IMG/VR virus record: IMGVR_UViG_3300021508_000004
Span: 1-31,415 of that record
Length of the DNA: 31,415 nucleotides
Source of the DNA: a virus
Reading direction: 5' to 3' (one strand)
Shown: one piece after another, positions 1 through 5,846 of the stretch
Layout of the letters: the number at the start of each line of letters is the position of its first letter
Numbering within the stretch: the stretch's first letter is position 1
The notes under the pieces: model-generated
What the model was told of the DNA's origin: nothing
Seen by the model: the letters and a program-made list of their open reading frames with translations, nothing else
The model's database searches: none
Position numbers and translations under genes: made by a program

Positions 1-55
1 TATTTTTTGGGGTGGGGGGGTCACGGGGGGGTCGGGGGGGACCTCTAAATTCTCT
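1..55. repeat. Terminal direct repeat, identical to 31361-31415 (circular overlap)
   Basis: The first 55 bases are identical to the last 55. The small terminase reading frame is continuous when the two copies are merged, so this most likely reflects assembly of a circular or circularly permuted molecule. An overlap of exactly 55 matches a common assembler k-mer size. A real 55-bp terminal repeat cannot be excluded from sequence alone. Confidence 0.85.
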
Positions 56-273
56 AAAATAATTTCAGACTGTTTTTCTACAGATATAGGTACAGATTCA
101 TCTGCCGTAGGTACAGATTCATCTGCCGTAGGTACAGATGTATCTACCAAGGAGTGTTCTTTGGATGAGGTATTATTATCTTCTGTACTTGTATCTAGTG
201 ATGTACTATCATCTAGTGATGTACTATCATCTAGTGATGTACTAGTATCTTCTATGTGTTGTTCATCTCTCAT
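1..273 (-). CDS. terS: Small terminase subunit, N-terminal part (gene continues at 31360)
   Basis: This is the 5' part of the small terminase gene, which crosses the ends of the window. Read through the 55-base overlap, the frame stays open from ATG at 273 to base 1 and on from 31360 to 30770, giving about 287 residues. A GGAG site lies about 12 bases upstream of the ATG, and the ATG overlaps the end of the preceding gene (stop at 263), which suggests translational coupling. These roughly 90 residues are low-complexity: three copies of a 6-residue unit (STSLDD), then two and a half of a 7-residue unit (SVPTADE), then a proline run encoded by C tracts. Such an acidic, repetitive N-terminal extension is unusual for small terminases. 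The DNA-binding part is in the other half. The joining is seen directly; the role comes from the C-terminal half and the adjacent large terminase. Confidence 0.8.
   Translation of the reverse strand, partial: MRDEQHIEDTSTSLDDSTSLDDSTSLDTSTEDNNTSSKEHSLVDTSVPTADESVPTADESVPISVEKQSEIILENLEVPPDPPVTPPPQKI
9..40 (+). other. G-quadruplex-type tract inside the small terminase gene
   Basis: The plus strand carries four G runs of 4, 7, 7 and 7 bases (9-12, 14-20, 25-31, 34-40) separated by 1, 4 and 2 bases. This meets the usual G-quadruplex pattern. The plus strand is the template here, so the mRNA is C-rich and encodes a Pro-rich linker (PPDPPVTPPP). Packaging sites often lie in small terminase genes, so a structural role in packaging start is possible but unproven. 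The homopolymers could also slip. Confidence 0.6.
89..148 (-). repeat. 21-bp in-frame tandem repeat, about 2.8 copies
   Basis: Two perfect 21-bp copies (89-109 and 110-130) are followed by a diverged partial copy (131-148). Each encodes SVPTADE in the small terminase N-terminal extension. Because the unit is a multiple of three, copy-number change would keep the frame. Confidence 0.85.
193..246 (-). repeat. 18-bp in-frame tandem repeat, three copies
   Basis: Three adjacent 18-bp units (193-210, 211-228, 229-246) differ only at the last few bases of the third. Each encodes a six-residue Ser/Thr/Asp unit (STSLDD) near the start of the small terminase. The frame is preserved in all copies. Confidence 0.9.
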
Positions 274-538
274 TTATTAGTACTACTCCTTTGTTGTCGT
301 AGCTCTCTATGTATCTGTTTGGGTAAAGGAAGAGTTGCCGGGGGTCTGGGCCTGTGTAGTGTATAGCTACTCTACCCGTCTCTTGTATCACCCGTATATC
401 TGCCTCTGTATTGTATCTGAATAGGAGCTCCTCTATTGGTTCAATGTTCTCTGTGTCTAGTATCTTATATGAGGTGTATGGAGTTGCCCGGAGTTGGTCA
501 TCTATTGTGTACAGGGAGACTTGTGCGCTTTCCATCAT
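263..538 (-). CDS. Hypothetical protein (91 aa) with GPDPR/SYDN.GV motif
   Basis: I do not recognise a family. The ATG at 538 is preceded by AAGGAGATACA, a strong ribosome site, and overlaps the stop of the upstream sigma gene (ATGA type). Its end overlaps the small terminase start by 11 bases, so it belongs to the same operon. The C-terminal part reads Y.GPDPR, about 14 residues, then SYDNKGVVLI. The same arrangement occurs in the 156-residue protein at 1675-2145 (YIGPDPR, then SYDNDGVFIM), so the two are probably paralogues sharing a C-terminal domain. The position between a sigma factor and the terminase suggests a small phage regulatory or accessory protein; the function is unknown. Confidence 0.75.
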   Translation of the reverse strand: MMESAQVSLYTIDDQLRATPYTSYKILDTENIEPIEELLFRYNTEADIRVIQETGRVAIHYTGPDPRQLFLYPNRYIESYDNKGVVLINER

Positions 539-1026
539 TGTATCTCCTTCACCTTCTTACGTAGACTATATAGCCTTGAGTATACTGTTTGTATGCTTAT
601 CTCCTGTAGTTCGGCTATGTCTGAAGGGGAGTAGCCGCGGATTAACAACGCTAATAGTTCCTTATGTTGAGGCTTTAGCTCCTCCAATGTGAGGCATATG
701 TCGATATAGGATATAACGTCAGGTGTGGGTGCCTTGTAATCGACGAGCTCTTCAGTAGGTTTGTATGTATAGTTATACCAATCTGCACAGTTATTCTGTG
801 TCACTACCTTGAGCCACGGTTCAATAGGTCTGGTGTGGTCATATGTTGATATTCCCCTGAATACCTTCATGAATGTAGTCTGTACTACATCTTCCTTACT
901 TTCCATAGGGTATGGACGGAGAATGCCGCTGACCCAGTACTTAACAAGACCACTGTACTTGTTATAGAACCAGGACCATGCTGCTTCGTTTCCCTCTACT
1001 AGTTTGTCATATCGTTTGGAATCCAT
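535..1026 (-). CDS. ECF-type RNA polymerase sigma factor
   Basis: A 163-residue sigma-70-family protein. Residues 10-85 look like region 2 (EGNEAAWSWFYNKY, EDVVQTTFMKVFRG, then WLKVVTQNNCADW). Residues 114-160 look like region 4 with a helix-turn-helix (LEELKPQHKELLALLIRGYS, then SIQTVYSRLYSLRKKV). This two-domain layout without region 3 and this length are typical of ECF sigma factors, which direct host RNA polymerase to special promoters. I chose the ATG at 1026 because GGGGATATAACG precedes it and the upstream gene stops two bases before it; a longer reading from 1083 would overlap that gene. It sits just before the terminase and late genes, so it may switch on late transcription. That role is inferred. 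Confidence 0.85.
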   Translation of the reverse strand: MDSKRYDKLVEGNEAAWSWFYNKYSGLVKYWVSGILRPYPMESKEDVVQTTFMKVFRGISTYDHTRPIEPWLKVVTQNNCADWYNYTYKPTEELVDYKAPTPDVISYIDICLTLEELKPQHKELLALLIRGYSPSDIAELQEISIQTVYSRLYSLRKKVKEIQ

Positions 1027-1028
1027 CG

Positions 1029-1229
1029 TTATATCCCCGTCAGTATTTTCCCACATGCAGGGCACCTCCGTATATATGACCAACGACCATACCTCAACTT
1101 GAGTTTGAAGTTCTCCTCTATGAGTTCACCCTCTGCATTGTACATAGGACAATACTCTATAACCCCAAGGTCACACCATATTTCTATCAATGAACATAAG
1201 TTCTTGCAATAGTTGAGTGGTTTCGTCAT
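1029..1229 (-). CDS. Small cysteine-rich (zinc-ribbon-like) protein
   Basis: A 66-residue protein with cysteines near both ends (NYCKNLC early, EYCP in the middle, RRCPACGK at the C terminus), the spacing of a small zinc-binding fold. Start at 1229 is preferred because GAGGAAACA lies immediately upstream; a start at 1271 has no such site. The stop lies two bases before the sigma-factor start. Small zinc proteins of this kind are common in phage genomes; the partner or target is unknown. The upstream leader is unusually long and structured (1230-1435) and holds the repeated ACAAGTACA box. Confidence 0.7.
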   Translation of the reverse strand: MTKPLNYCKNLCSLIEIWCDLGVIEYCPMYNAEGELIEENFKLKLRYGRWSYIRRCPACGKILTGI

Positions 1230-1234
1230 TGTTT

Positions 1235-1254
1235 CCTCATTATACTGTACTTGT
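1235..1254 (-). promoter_or_regulatory. ACAAGTACA/TATAAT/GAGG box before a gene start (copy 1)
   Basis: Reading on the minus strand, ACAAGTACA (1254-1246), one base, TATAAT (1244-1239), then GAGG lies directly before the ATG at 1229. The same arrangement occurs at 14212-14204 and 28231-28223. It may be a phage promoter with a very short leader or an RNA operator overlapping the ribosome site; sequence alone does not decide. Confidence 0.45.
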
Positions 1255-1281
1255 ATTTGTCTGATTTCCATTTAAAAGGGA

Positions 1282-1329
1282 GTCGTGCCTCGCAACGTCA
1301 TGGGACGTTAGGAGTGCGCGAGGGACGAC
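1282..1329 (-). ncRNA. Large branched hairpin in the leader of the zinc-ribbon gene
   Basis: Bases 1282-1293 pair with 1318-1329: 5 bp, one G:G (or C:C) mismatch, then 6 bp. Inside is a second perfect 6-bp hairpin with a 4-base loop (294-299 with 304-309 of the same thousand). On the transcribed minus strand it is followed after four bases by a short T run, so weak termination or attenuation is possible. Otherwise it is a structured leader element. Confidence 0.55.
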
Positions 1330-1346
1330 CTACCCATAGGATGTTA

Positions 1347-1408
1347 CTTACGTTTTGTTGAAAATGTGCCTTGGATGTCACTGTGAGTACCTGCCGGTCC
1401 AACGTAAG
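1347..1408 (-). ncRNA. Second structured element in the same intergenic region
   Basis: CTTACG (1347-1352) pairs perfectly with CGTAAG (1403-1408), and TTGGA (1371-1375) pairs with TCCAA (1398-1402) directly on top of it, leaving an 18-base side bulge. It lies just upstream of the branched hairpin at 1282-1329. Together they fill most of the gap between stop 1436 and start 1229 with paired sequence. Confidence 0.45.
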
Positions 1409-1435
1409 ACACAACAACACTCTCACCACTTAATT

Positions 1436-1675
1436 CTAATGAATATCTCCCCATCCTAACGCCTCCAGTCCTTTTTGTGATAGTATTATATACTCTTCAC
1501 TGTCTGTGTCAATGTATGGTTCCAGTGCAGCAATCTCAGTCATAGGTACGACAGTTTGTAGTACAATGAGGGCAGCACATAACTTCTCAACTTCGAAGTC
1601 GTATCCACCTGCCAGAGATGCCTCTATCTGTAGTATTATCTCTAGGTATGTCCGTTGTCCTTTTGTTAGTTTCAT
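1436..1675 (-). CDS. Hypothetical protein (79 aa)
   Basis: No family recognised. The ATG at 1675 shares bases with the stop of the upstream gene (TAATG), and an AGGA site lies about 11 bases upstream, so it is translationally coupled. The protein is mostly helical and acidic, with no transmembrane segment or cysteine cluster beyond one Cys, and ends in GLEALGWGDIH. It is followed by a 206-base gap containing two structured elements. Confidence 0.65.
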   Translation of the reverse strand: MKLTKGQRTYLEIILQIEASLAGGYDFEVEKLCAALIVLQTVVPMTEIAALEPYIDTDSEEYIILSQKGLEALGWGDIH

Positions 1676-2145
1676 TACACATGTATCCTGGACATGATGA
1701 AGACTCCATCATTGTCATAGCTTGCTATCATAAGTTCCCCTAGTGACCAATCAAACCTATCTACGATGGGTCTGGGGTCGGGACCGATGTATCGTAACAC
1801 AGGTTTCCCACATATAGTTTCCGTCCTATCTACTATCTCACCATCTATGACAACGAACGACTTATCATATATGGTACGGGAGAGTGCCGCGTACCACTGG
1901 GTTATCTCTATCACTGCCTGATGTGTGACGACTTTACCCGAATCATTGATGAATGATGGCACATCCACGTATGTGAAGATTGGAGCATCATACCATGCAC
2001 TGTTTATATCTGGCATAACTACACCGATGTCCCTACGTACAAACTTCTGACCAGGTAGGACTAACCTACAACCAAAGGTCTTCTGATTCATACATTCACC
2101 ATTTACGATGTGTGCCACATCAATCTGTACTTGTTCTAGTTCCAT
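1675..2145 (-). CDS. Hypothetical protein (156 aa), paralogue of the 91-aa protein at its C terminus
   Basis: The start ATG at 2145 overlaps the end of the preceding gene by 10 bases. Function not recognised. Residues from about 115 to the end carry RYIGPDPR followed by SYDNDGVFIMSRI, matching the C-terminal arrangement of the protein at 263-538. The N-terminal two thirds are unique here. The shared module points to duplication within this operon, and the genes may act in the same process. Confidence 0.7.
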   Translation of the reverse strand: MELEQVQIDVAHIVNGECMNQKTFGCRLVLPGQKFVRRDIGVVMPDINSAWYDAPIFTYVDVPSFINDSGKVVTHQAVIEITQWYAALSRTIYDKSFVVIDGEIVDRTETICGKPVLRYIGPDPRPIVDRFDWSLGELMIASYDNDGVFIMSRIHV

Positions 2146-2642
2146 TTGATACCATCAGTTATTGTTAGTTTACTATCCGAGTATACGAAGATGTTTGGTC
2201 CTATGTTTAGAATGGACACGTTACCCGGGACAGATGTGGGTTCTTCATCAACCCACCTGCCATATACTTCTCTACATACTTCTACAACACCAGGGATGGA
2301 TGTGAGTTCGCAGGATTCTTTGAGTATAGCTAACGAATGTGGTCGTTCTACCTCTGTTCCCTCCGTGGAGTAGAATGAAGCATACTCTGAACCTTCCCAC
2401 CATTCATCTACATCTAGTTTTACTATGTATGCTCTAGTGAAACCATATATGTCATCTATTAAGTCATAGTCCATTGCATCTTCTATACCAAGTGTGGATG
2501 CTATGTCCTTTATGAACAATGCCATATGTTGGAGAGTAAGAGTTATGCCGTGCCCGTCGACGTTAAGCTTCTGGTACATTTGTAACAGGGATATGCGTCG
2601 ATTGAGCAGGTCAGTTATTTCTTGTTTTTCTTTCTTATTCAT
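2136..2642 (-). CDS. Hypothetical protein (168 aa), first gene of the minus-strand operon
   Basis: Start chosen at 2642 because GGGGAAACA lies immediately upstream; an in-frame ATG at 2705 would place 21 extra residues inside the promoter-like sequence and has no ribosome site. The protein begins MNKKEKQEITDLLNRRISLL, a charged helical stretch, and is acidic overall (LDVDEWWEGSEYASF in the middle). No family recognised. As the first gene after the divergent control region it should be expressed early in this operon. Confidence 0.7.
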   Translation of the reverse strand: MNKKEKQEITDLLNRRISLLQMYQKLNVDGHGITLTLQHMALFIKDIASTLGIEDAMDYDLIDDIYGFTRAYIVKLDVDEWWEGSEYASFYSTEGTEVERPHSLAILKESCELTSIPGVVEVCREVYGRWVDEEPTSVPGNVSILNIGPNIFVYSDSKLTITDGIKWN

Positions 2643-2678
2643 TGTTTCCCCATATTTGGTTTCTTTTATATATTTAGA

Positions 2679-2698
2679 ACAGCGTGTCGAAAACGGTT
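2679..2698 (-). promoter_or_regulatory. AACCGTTTT-N6-GCTGT motif, minus-strand copy
   Basis: On the minus strand AACCGTTTT (2698-2690), six bases, then GCTGT (2683-2679), pointing toward the gene starting at 2642. An inverted copy with identical spacing lies at 2788-2807. The distance to the start codon fits a promoter or operator. The core spacing does not match a standard -35/-10 pair, so a special sigma factor or repressor is possible. Confidence 0.5.
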
Positions 2699-2700
2699 GT

Positions 2701-2732
2701 ATCATCCAAGGGACACAGTCCCGAAGGATGAT
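2701..2732. other. Two-tier hairpin
   Basis: ATCATCC (2701-2707) pairs perfectly with GGATGAT (2726-2732), and GGGAC (2710-2714) pairs with GTCCC (2718-2722) around a 3-base loop, giving 12 bp in 32 bases. It lies between the two divergent 20-bp motifs. No T run follows on either strand, so it is not a simple terminator. Confidence 0.6.
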
Positions 2733-2780
2733 GACGGGAGAGTGAAGGCAACTTCTTTTTGTTGACTTTGCTCACCCGTC
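2733..2780. other. Long hairpin (about 18 bp stem)
   Basis: GACGGG (2733-2738) pairs with CCCGTC (2775-2780), an A:A mismatch follows, then 2740-2752 pairs with 2761-2773 (12 of 13 positions counting two wobbles) around a T-rich 8-base loop. It abuts the previous hairpin, so the two could form a cruciform or a structured RNA between divergent promoters. Confidence 0.6.
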
Positions 2781-2787
2781 GAAGGAA

Positions 2788-2807
2788 AACCGTTTTAAAA
2801 GTGCTGT
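2788..2807 (+). promoter_or_regulatory. AACCGTTTT-N6-GCTGT motif, plus-strand copy
   Basis: AACCGTTTT (2788-2796), six bases, GCTGT (2803-2807), followed at once by TATACA. It mirrors the minus-strand copy at 2698-2679. The 14 defined positions are identical in both copies, which is unlikely by chance this close together. Confidence 0.5.
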
Positions 2808-2816
2808 ATACATTTA

Positions 2817-2843
2817 TTTTTCTTTTCTTGAGGAAAAGAAAAG
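2817..2843. other. Polypurine/polypyrimidine hairpin
   Basis: An 11-base T/C stretch (2817-2827) pairs perfectly with an A/G stretch (2833-2843) around a 5-base loop. It lies 10 bases past the plus-strand 20-bp motif, so it would sit near the 5' end of any transcript started there. Confidence 0.5.
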
Positions 2844-3121
2844 GTTGAGTAACCCTCCCTGGTCCTGTTGTTATGTACTATCATCTTTAGGGTTTATTGC
2901 TACTCGATGCAGTAAAAAACCTTCTACACTAGTAATAGCGTATGAGAGGGTACTTTTGCGTACACTATTTGTCACTTATTTTTACTTCCATGTACGATTG
3001 TTCGTAACTTACTGTAAACAAAGGAGATGCCACCACTTATATAACTCTCCATATTTACTCATCACATATGTCCTTTATTATCAATGGGTTATGTGTGTGA
3101 TATTTTCAGAGTGTCTTTTCG

Positions 3122-3130
3122 TGGTATAAT
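3122..3130 (+). promoter_or_regulatory. Extended -10 promoter for the plus-strand operon
   Basis: TGGTATAAT is a perfect -10 box with the extended TG element; no good -35 hexamer is visible 17 bases upstream, as is common for extended -10 promoters. Transcription would start near 3137, giving a leader of about 45 bases before the ATG at 3182. This fits recognition by the host's main sigma factor at the start of infection. Confidence 0.7.
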
Positions 3131-3181
3131 AGAAGTGTGAGGAAAAGAAAACAATACATTACAAATACACAAGGAGATTCA

Positions 3182-3463
3182 ATGACTAAACATGACTACC
3201 CAGAGACTTGCATGGTATGTGAACATCTGACTCAGAAGAAACAACCCCTGTTGGCTGGTAGACTAAAGAGGTTGATTGGAGCAGAGAAGGGTGTAATGAA
3301 TGGTGGTAAGAGCAAGAAGGAGTACCGTTGTTGGACAGAAGTGAGACTGTGTCCCGTATGTAAGTCTGTACATTGGGGAGAGGAGTTGTTCCGCGATGAG
3401 GATACAAAAGATGCTAGAATAGAAGAACTAGAAGATTTAACGGGGATATACGAGGAACTATAG
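3182..3463 (+). CDS. Small zinc-ribbon protein (93 aa)
   Basis: Start at 3182 is chosen because ACAAGGAGATTCA directly precedes it; an in-frame start at 3137 lacks a site and would lie at the transcription start. Cysteine pairs ETCMVCEH near the N terminus and RLCPVCKS around residues 57-60 form a probable four-cysteine zinc site, with a basic central stretch between them and an acidic C-terminal helix. The stop shares a base with the next gene's GTG start. First gene of the plus-strand operon; function not known. Confidence 0.75.
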   Translation: MTKHDYPETCMVCEHLTQKKQPLLAGRLKRLIGAEKGVMNGGKSKKEYRCWTEVRLCPVCKSVHWGEELFRDEDTKDARIEELEDLTGIYEEL

Positions 3464-3918
3464 TGTTATACGAATACATTGGAAAATTAGTATATAAGAA
3501 CAAGTCCGTATACGGTGCCTGTTTTACCAATGAGGAAACTGAAGACATTATTTCGGATTGCGTATTGGAGTACCTGAGGCTTGCTGGGGATAGGAAGAAG
3601 CAGCTCCCTACCTTGGTTCATAATAACGTTGTTGACCGCCTGCGTCACAGGTCGGTAATAACATTTGTGGAGCTAGATGCTGCACCTGAACCGGCAACCT
3701 CACCTACCAATATGACAGATGTAATATATGATGTATCGAAGTACTTAGACGAAGATGAGATATATATAGTAAGGATGCGTGTGGCAGGGTTTACGTACAG
3801 AGAAATCTCGACCAAAACCAAACAGAACATATCAAGAAAAATGAAAGTAATAAAAGATAAATTAGCCGAATACAAAGAGCTAATAGAGGGAGAACCAAAT
3901 GAAGAACTACACGAATAA
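3463..3918 (+). CDS. Sigma-factor-like regulator (151 aa)
   Basis: A short sigma-70-like protein. Residues about 20-66 resemble region 2 (NEETEDIISDCVLEYLRLA, then LVHNNVVDRLRHRSV), and residues about 95-142 resemble region 4 (YLDEDEIYIVRMRVAGFTYR, then a helix-turn-helix through ISRKMKVIKDKLAEY). It starts at GTG, overlapping the upstream TAG by one base, with GAGGA seven bases before. The region-2 part is shorter and more diverged than in the factor at 535-1026, so it may be a sigma-like transcription regulator rather than a full sigma factor. Placed in the likely early operon, it could activate the divergent minus-strand arm. That is inference. Confidence 0.65.
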   Translation: MLYEYIGKLVYKNKSVYGACFTNEETEDIISDCVLEYLRLAGDRKKQLPTLVHNNVVDRLRHRSVITFVELDAAPEPATSPTNMTDVIYDVSKYLDEDEIYIVRMRVAGFTYREISTKTKQNISRKMKVIKDKLAEYKELIEGEPNEELHE

Positions 3919-4567
3919 GAGACACGGTGACTACCATGTTACGACCAAGACCGGGGAGAACAACGACCAGGGTTATAGGATATGGAATGCTTACTGTGTG
4001 TACTGTAGTAAAAGAATAACATTAACAACCCAACAAATATCAATGAACAGGCATCTACGATGTGGTTGTTGGGAAAACGATAAGAATACAACCGAAGGAA
4101 TAGCACTCATGGACACATTTGGTAAGTTGACAGTCTCCAATACATCAAAAGATGGATTTGTGTGTACATGTGAATGTGGAGAGACTGTAACGTGTACCGC
4201 ATACGACCTACTCTACCACATGCGGAGTTGTGGTTGTGCGATAGTCAAAGATGGTAGTTATATAGATGGTGATGGGTATCGTTACATACGAAAACCAGGA
4301 CATCCTCGGGCATCACAACATGGCTACGTTCGTGAACATATCGTAGTGATGGAAGATAAACTTGGACGTTCATTAAGAGAGGGAGAGGTTGTCCATCATA
4401 TAAATGGAATAAAGGATGACAACAGACCCGAGAACTTGTGGGTATTTGATAACAATACCCTCCATATGAGATTTCACCATCTACTGAAGAATCAAAACAA
4501 AGAACTACTAACTGAGTTTCCTGTTATTATGAAGGAAGAGTATCCAGACGTGATGGAGGTGCTATAA
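3899..4567 (+). CDS. HNH endonuclease with zinc-ribbon N-terminal repeats
   Basis: A 222-residue protein. The N-terminal half has two cysteine-rich modules (C33, C36, C55, C57, then C89 to C113), each resembling the zinc ribbons seen in phage homing-type nucleases. The C-terminal half has the HNH nuclease signature: REHIVVMEDKLGRSL, then GEVVHHINGIKDDNRPENLW around residues 162-181, with the His pair at 166-167 and the Asn of the motif following. Such enzymes cut double-stranded DNA and are often mobile. The gene overlaps the sigma-like gene by 20 bases and is followed by a TAATG junction, so it is well embedded in the operon rather than freshly inserted. It could act in packaging or in attack on competing DNA. 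Confidence 0.85.
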   Translation: MKNYTNKRHGDYHVTTKTGENNDQGYRIWNAYCVYCSKRITLTTQQISMNRHLRCGCWENDKNTTEGIALMDTFGKLTVSNTSKDGFVCTCECGETVTCTAYDLLYHMRSCGCAIVKDGSYIDGDGYRYIRKPGHPRASQHGYVREHIVVMEDKLGRSLREGEVVHHINGIKDDNRPENLWVFDNNTLHMRFHHLLKNQNKELLTEFPVIMKEEYPDVMEVL

Positions 4568-5013
4568 TGAAAACAACTGCTACAGAACTATGCTACTGGT
4601 GGAATGAAGAGACTGACAGACTATACCAGTACTATATTAAAGAAGGTAAGAACGAATATTTGTCAACGAGGATTGCTGCGGCAGCCACTAGACCAGTGTA
4701 TATAAATGACGAGGAGTTCTCCCGTATATGGAGGGACATAAACGAAATATACACAACATACCAAGCATGTTCCCATACCACCTCGATAATGGATTGGATG
4801 GAGATGGAATTAGTATATGACGAGGTTGTTCGTTGTAAAAGAGAGGAAATCCGAGCAAGGTTCGTTCTAGGTGGAGAGTGTTGGGAACGTGTTACAGAGT
4901 CACTTAATAAATTAATAGAGATATCAGAAGAATTAGGCGAAGCACTTTTAGAGATGACAAGAATAGTAGAGCAATTCAGGGATGAATTGGAGGAGAGTAA
5001 CATATGCAATTAG
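4567..5013 (+). CDS. Hypothetical helical protein (148 aa)
   Basis: No family recognised. Starts at a TAATG overlap, with GGAGGTG upstream. The sequence is predominantly helical. The last 45 residues form an acidic amphipathic segment (ESLNKLIEISEELGEALLEM and on) that may be a coiled coil. Its end overlaps the phosphoesterase start by 10 bases, so the two are likely co-translated. Confidence 0.7.
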   Translation: MKTTATELCYWWNEETDRLYQYYIKEGKNEYLSTRIAAAATRPVYINDEEFSRIWRDINEIYTTYQACSHTTSIMDWMEMELVYDEVVRCKREEIRARFVLGGECWERVTESLNKLIEISEELGEALLEMTRIVEQFRDELEESNICN

Positions 5014-5843
5014 TAGATTATAAAGTCGATGTCAAGGGTGTCAATGATGGTGTTAGTGTCTGGGGCATCGGTGACATACATGTGGGGAGCCGGGCTTGTG
5101 ATGAGAAGCTACTTCACTCAATAGTATCCCGGGTAAAGAAGAACAAGAAGGCTCGTGTTGTTCTCATGGGTGACCTCATAGAGGCAATCAACCCCACAGA
5201 CAAGAGGTTCGATGCAACCAACCTACCAGATTGGGTAGAGTTCAAAGACCTCGATAACCTGGCAATCATACAGTGTAATCGTGTTGTGGATATGCTCCTA
5301 CCCATTGCTGATAAAATCATATGTAGTGTTGCTGGTAATCATGAAGCCACGGCACATCGTCGCTACCACTTCGACCCACATGACTACATATTAACACGAC
5401 TTCGAGACAAGGCAAAGGTCATGATACACAATGGTGGTTATGGTCAGTGTATCCTACGTCTTAAGACCAAGAGGGGAAGCCACACAACCACAACGATGTT
5501 CTCCCTGTTCCACGGAAGTGGTGGTGGAGTAACCCTCGGAGGTACAATAAATAAACAGGTTAAGACACTGGACTACATCGAATGTGATGTGAAGATGTCC
5601 GGGCACACACACCAACTAACCGAGGCACTTGTTCCTCGTTGTTATGTACCTTCATCTGGCAAACTAGACCTTATAAGTAAACCAAAGGTCATAGTACAGA
5701 CAGGTTCATATCTAAAGACATATGGTGATGACTTCACGACATATAGTGAGATGCGGGAATATGCCCCGGTCCCTCTTGGCTCGCCGGAAGTAATAATTAC
5801 TGGTGATGTTCCTAAGATGCAGGTAATTTTACATACCGGATAA
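5004..5843 (+). CDS. Calcineurin-like metallophosphoesterase
   Basis: A 279-residue protein with the full set of binuclear-metal motifs of the calcineurin-like phosphoesterase fold in order: GDIHVG (23-28), GDLIEA (56-61), GNHEA (111-115), a later His in SLFHGSGG (about 170), and SGHTHQ (199-204). Family members hydrolyse phosphodiesters, including nucleic acids and cyclic nucleotides; phage versions often belong to DNA-processing or nucleotide-metabolism modules. It is similar in build to phage-encoded SbcD/Mre11-type or phosphatase proteins but lacks an SbcC partner here. Start has GGAGAGTAACAT upstream. The substrate is not determined. Confidence 0.9.
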   Translation: MQLVDYKVDVKGVNDGVSVWGIGDIHVGSRACDEKLLHSIVSRVKKNKKARVVLMGDLIEAINPTDKRFDATNLPDWVEFKDLDNLAIIQCNRVVDMLLPIADKIICSVAGNHEATAHRRYHFDPHDYILTRLRDKAKVMIHNGGYGQCILRLKTKRGSHTTTTMFSLFHGSGGGVTLGGTINKQVKTLDYIECDVKMSGHTHQLTEALVPRCYVPSSGKLDLISKPKVIVQTGSYLKTYGDDFTTYSEMREYAPVPLGSPEVIITGDVPKMQVILHTG

Positions 5844-5846
5844 ATA

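Larger units (their letters stand above)
2643..3181. promoter_or_regulatory. Divergent control region, 539 bases without genes
   Basis: This region separates the minus-strand operon (start 2642) from the plus-strand operon (start 3182). It holds an inverted pair of a 20-bp motif (2679-2698 and 2788-2807), two large hairpins between them (2701-2732, 2733-2780), a purine/pyrimidine hairpin (2817-2843) and an extended -10 promoter (TATAAT at 3125-3130). The stretch 2844-3100 is AT-rich and I see no clear gene in it. The layout would suit divergent promoters or a replication origin. Confidence 0.65.

Noticed and set aside
1-273. CRISPR array in the 18-bp and 21-bp repeats
   Set aside because: The units are adjacent with no spacers, are in frame and lie inside an open reading frame; they are protein-coding repeats.
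2845-3129. A 94-codon open frame starting at TTG in the divergent control region
   Set aside because: No ribosome site at a proper distance, and it runs over the promoter at 3122-3130. The composition is odd (very Tyr/Cys/Leu-rich). Treated as non-coding.
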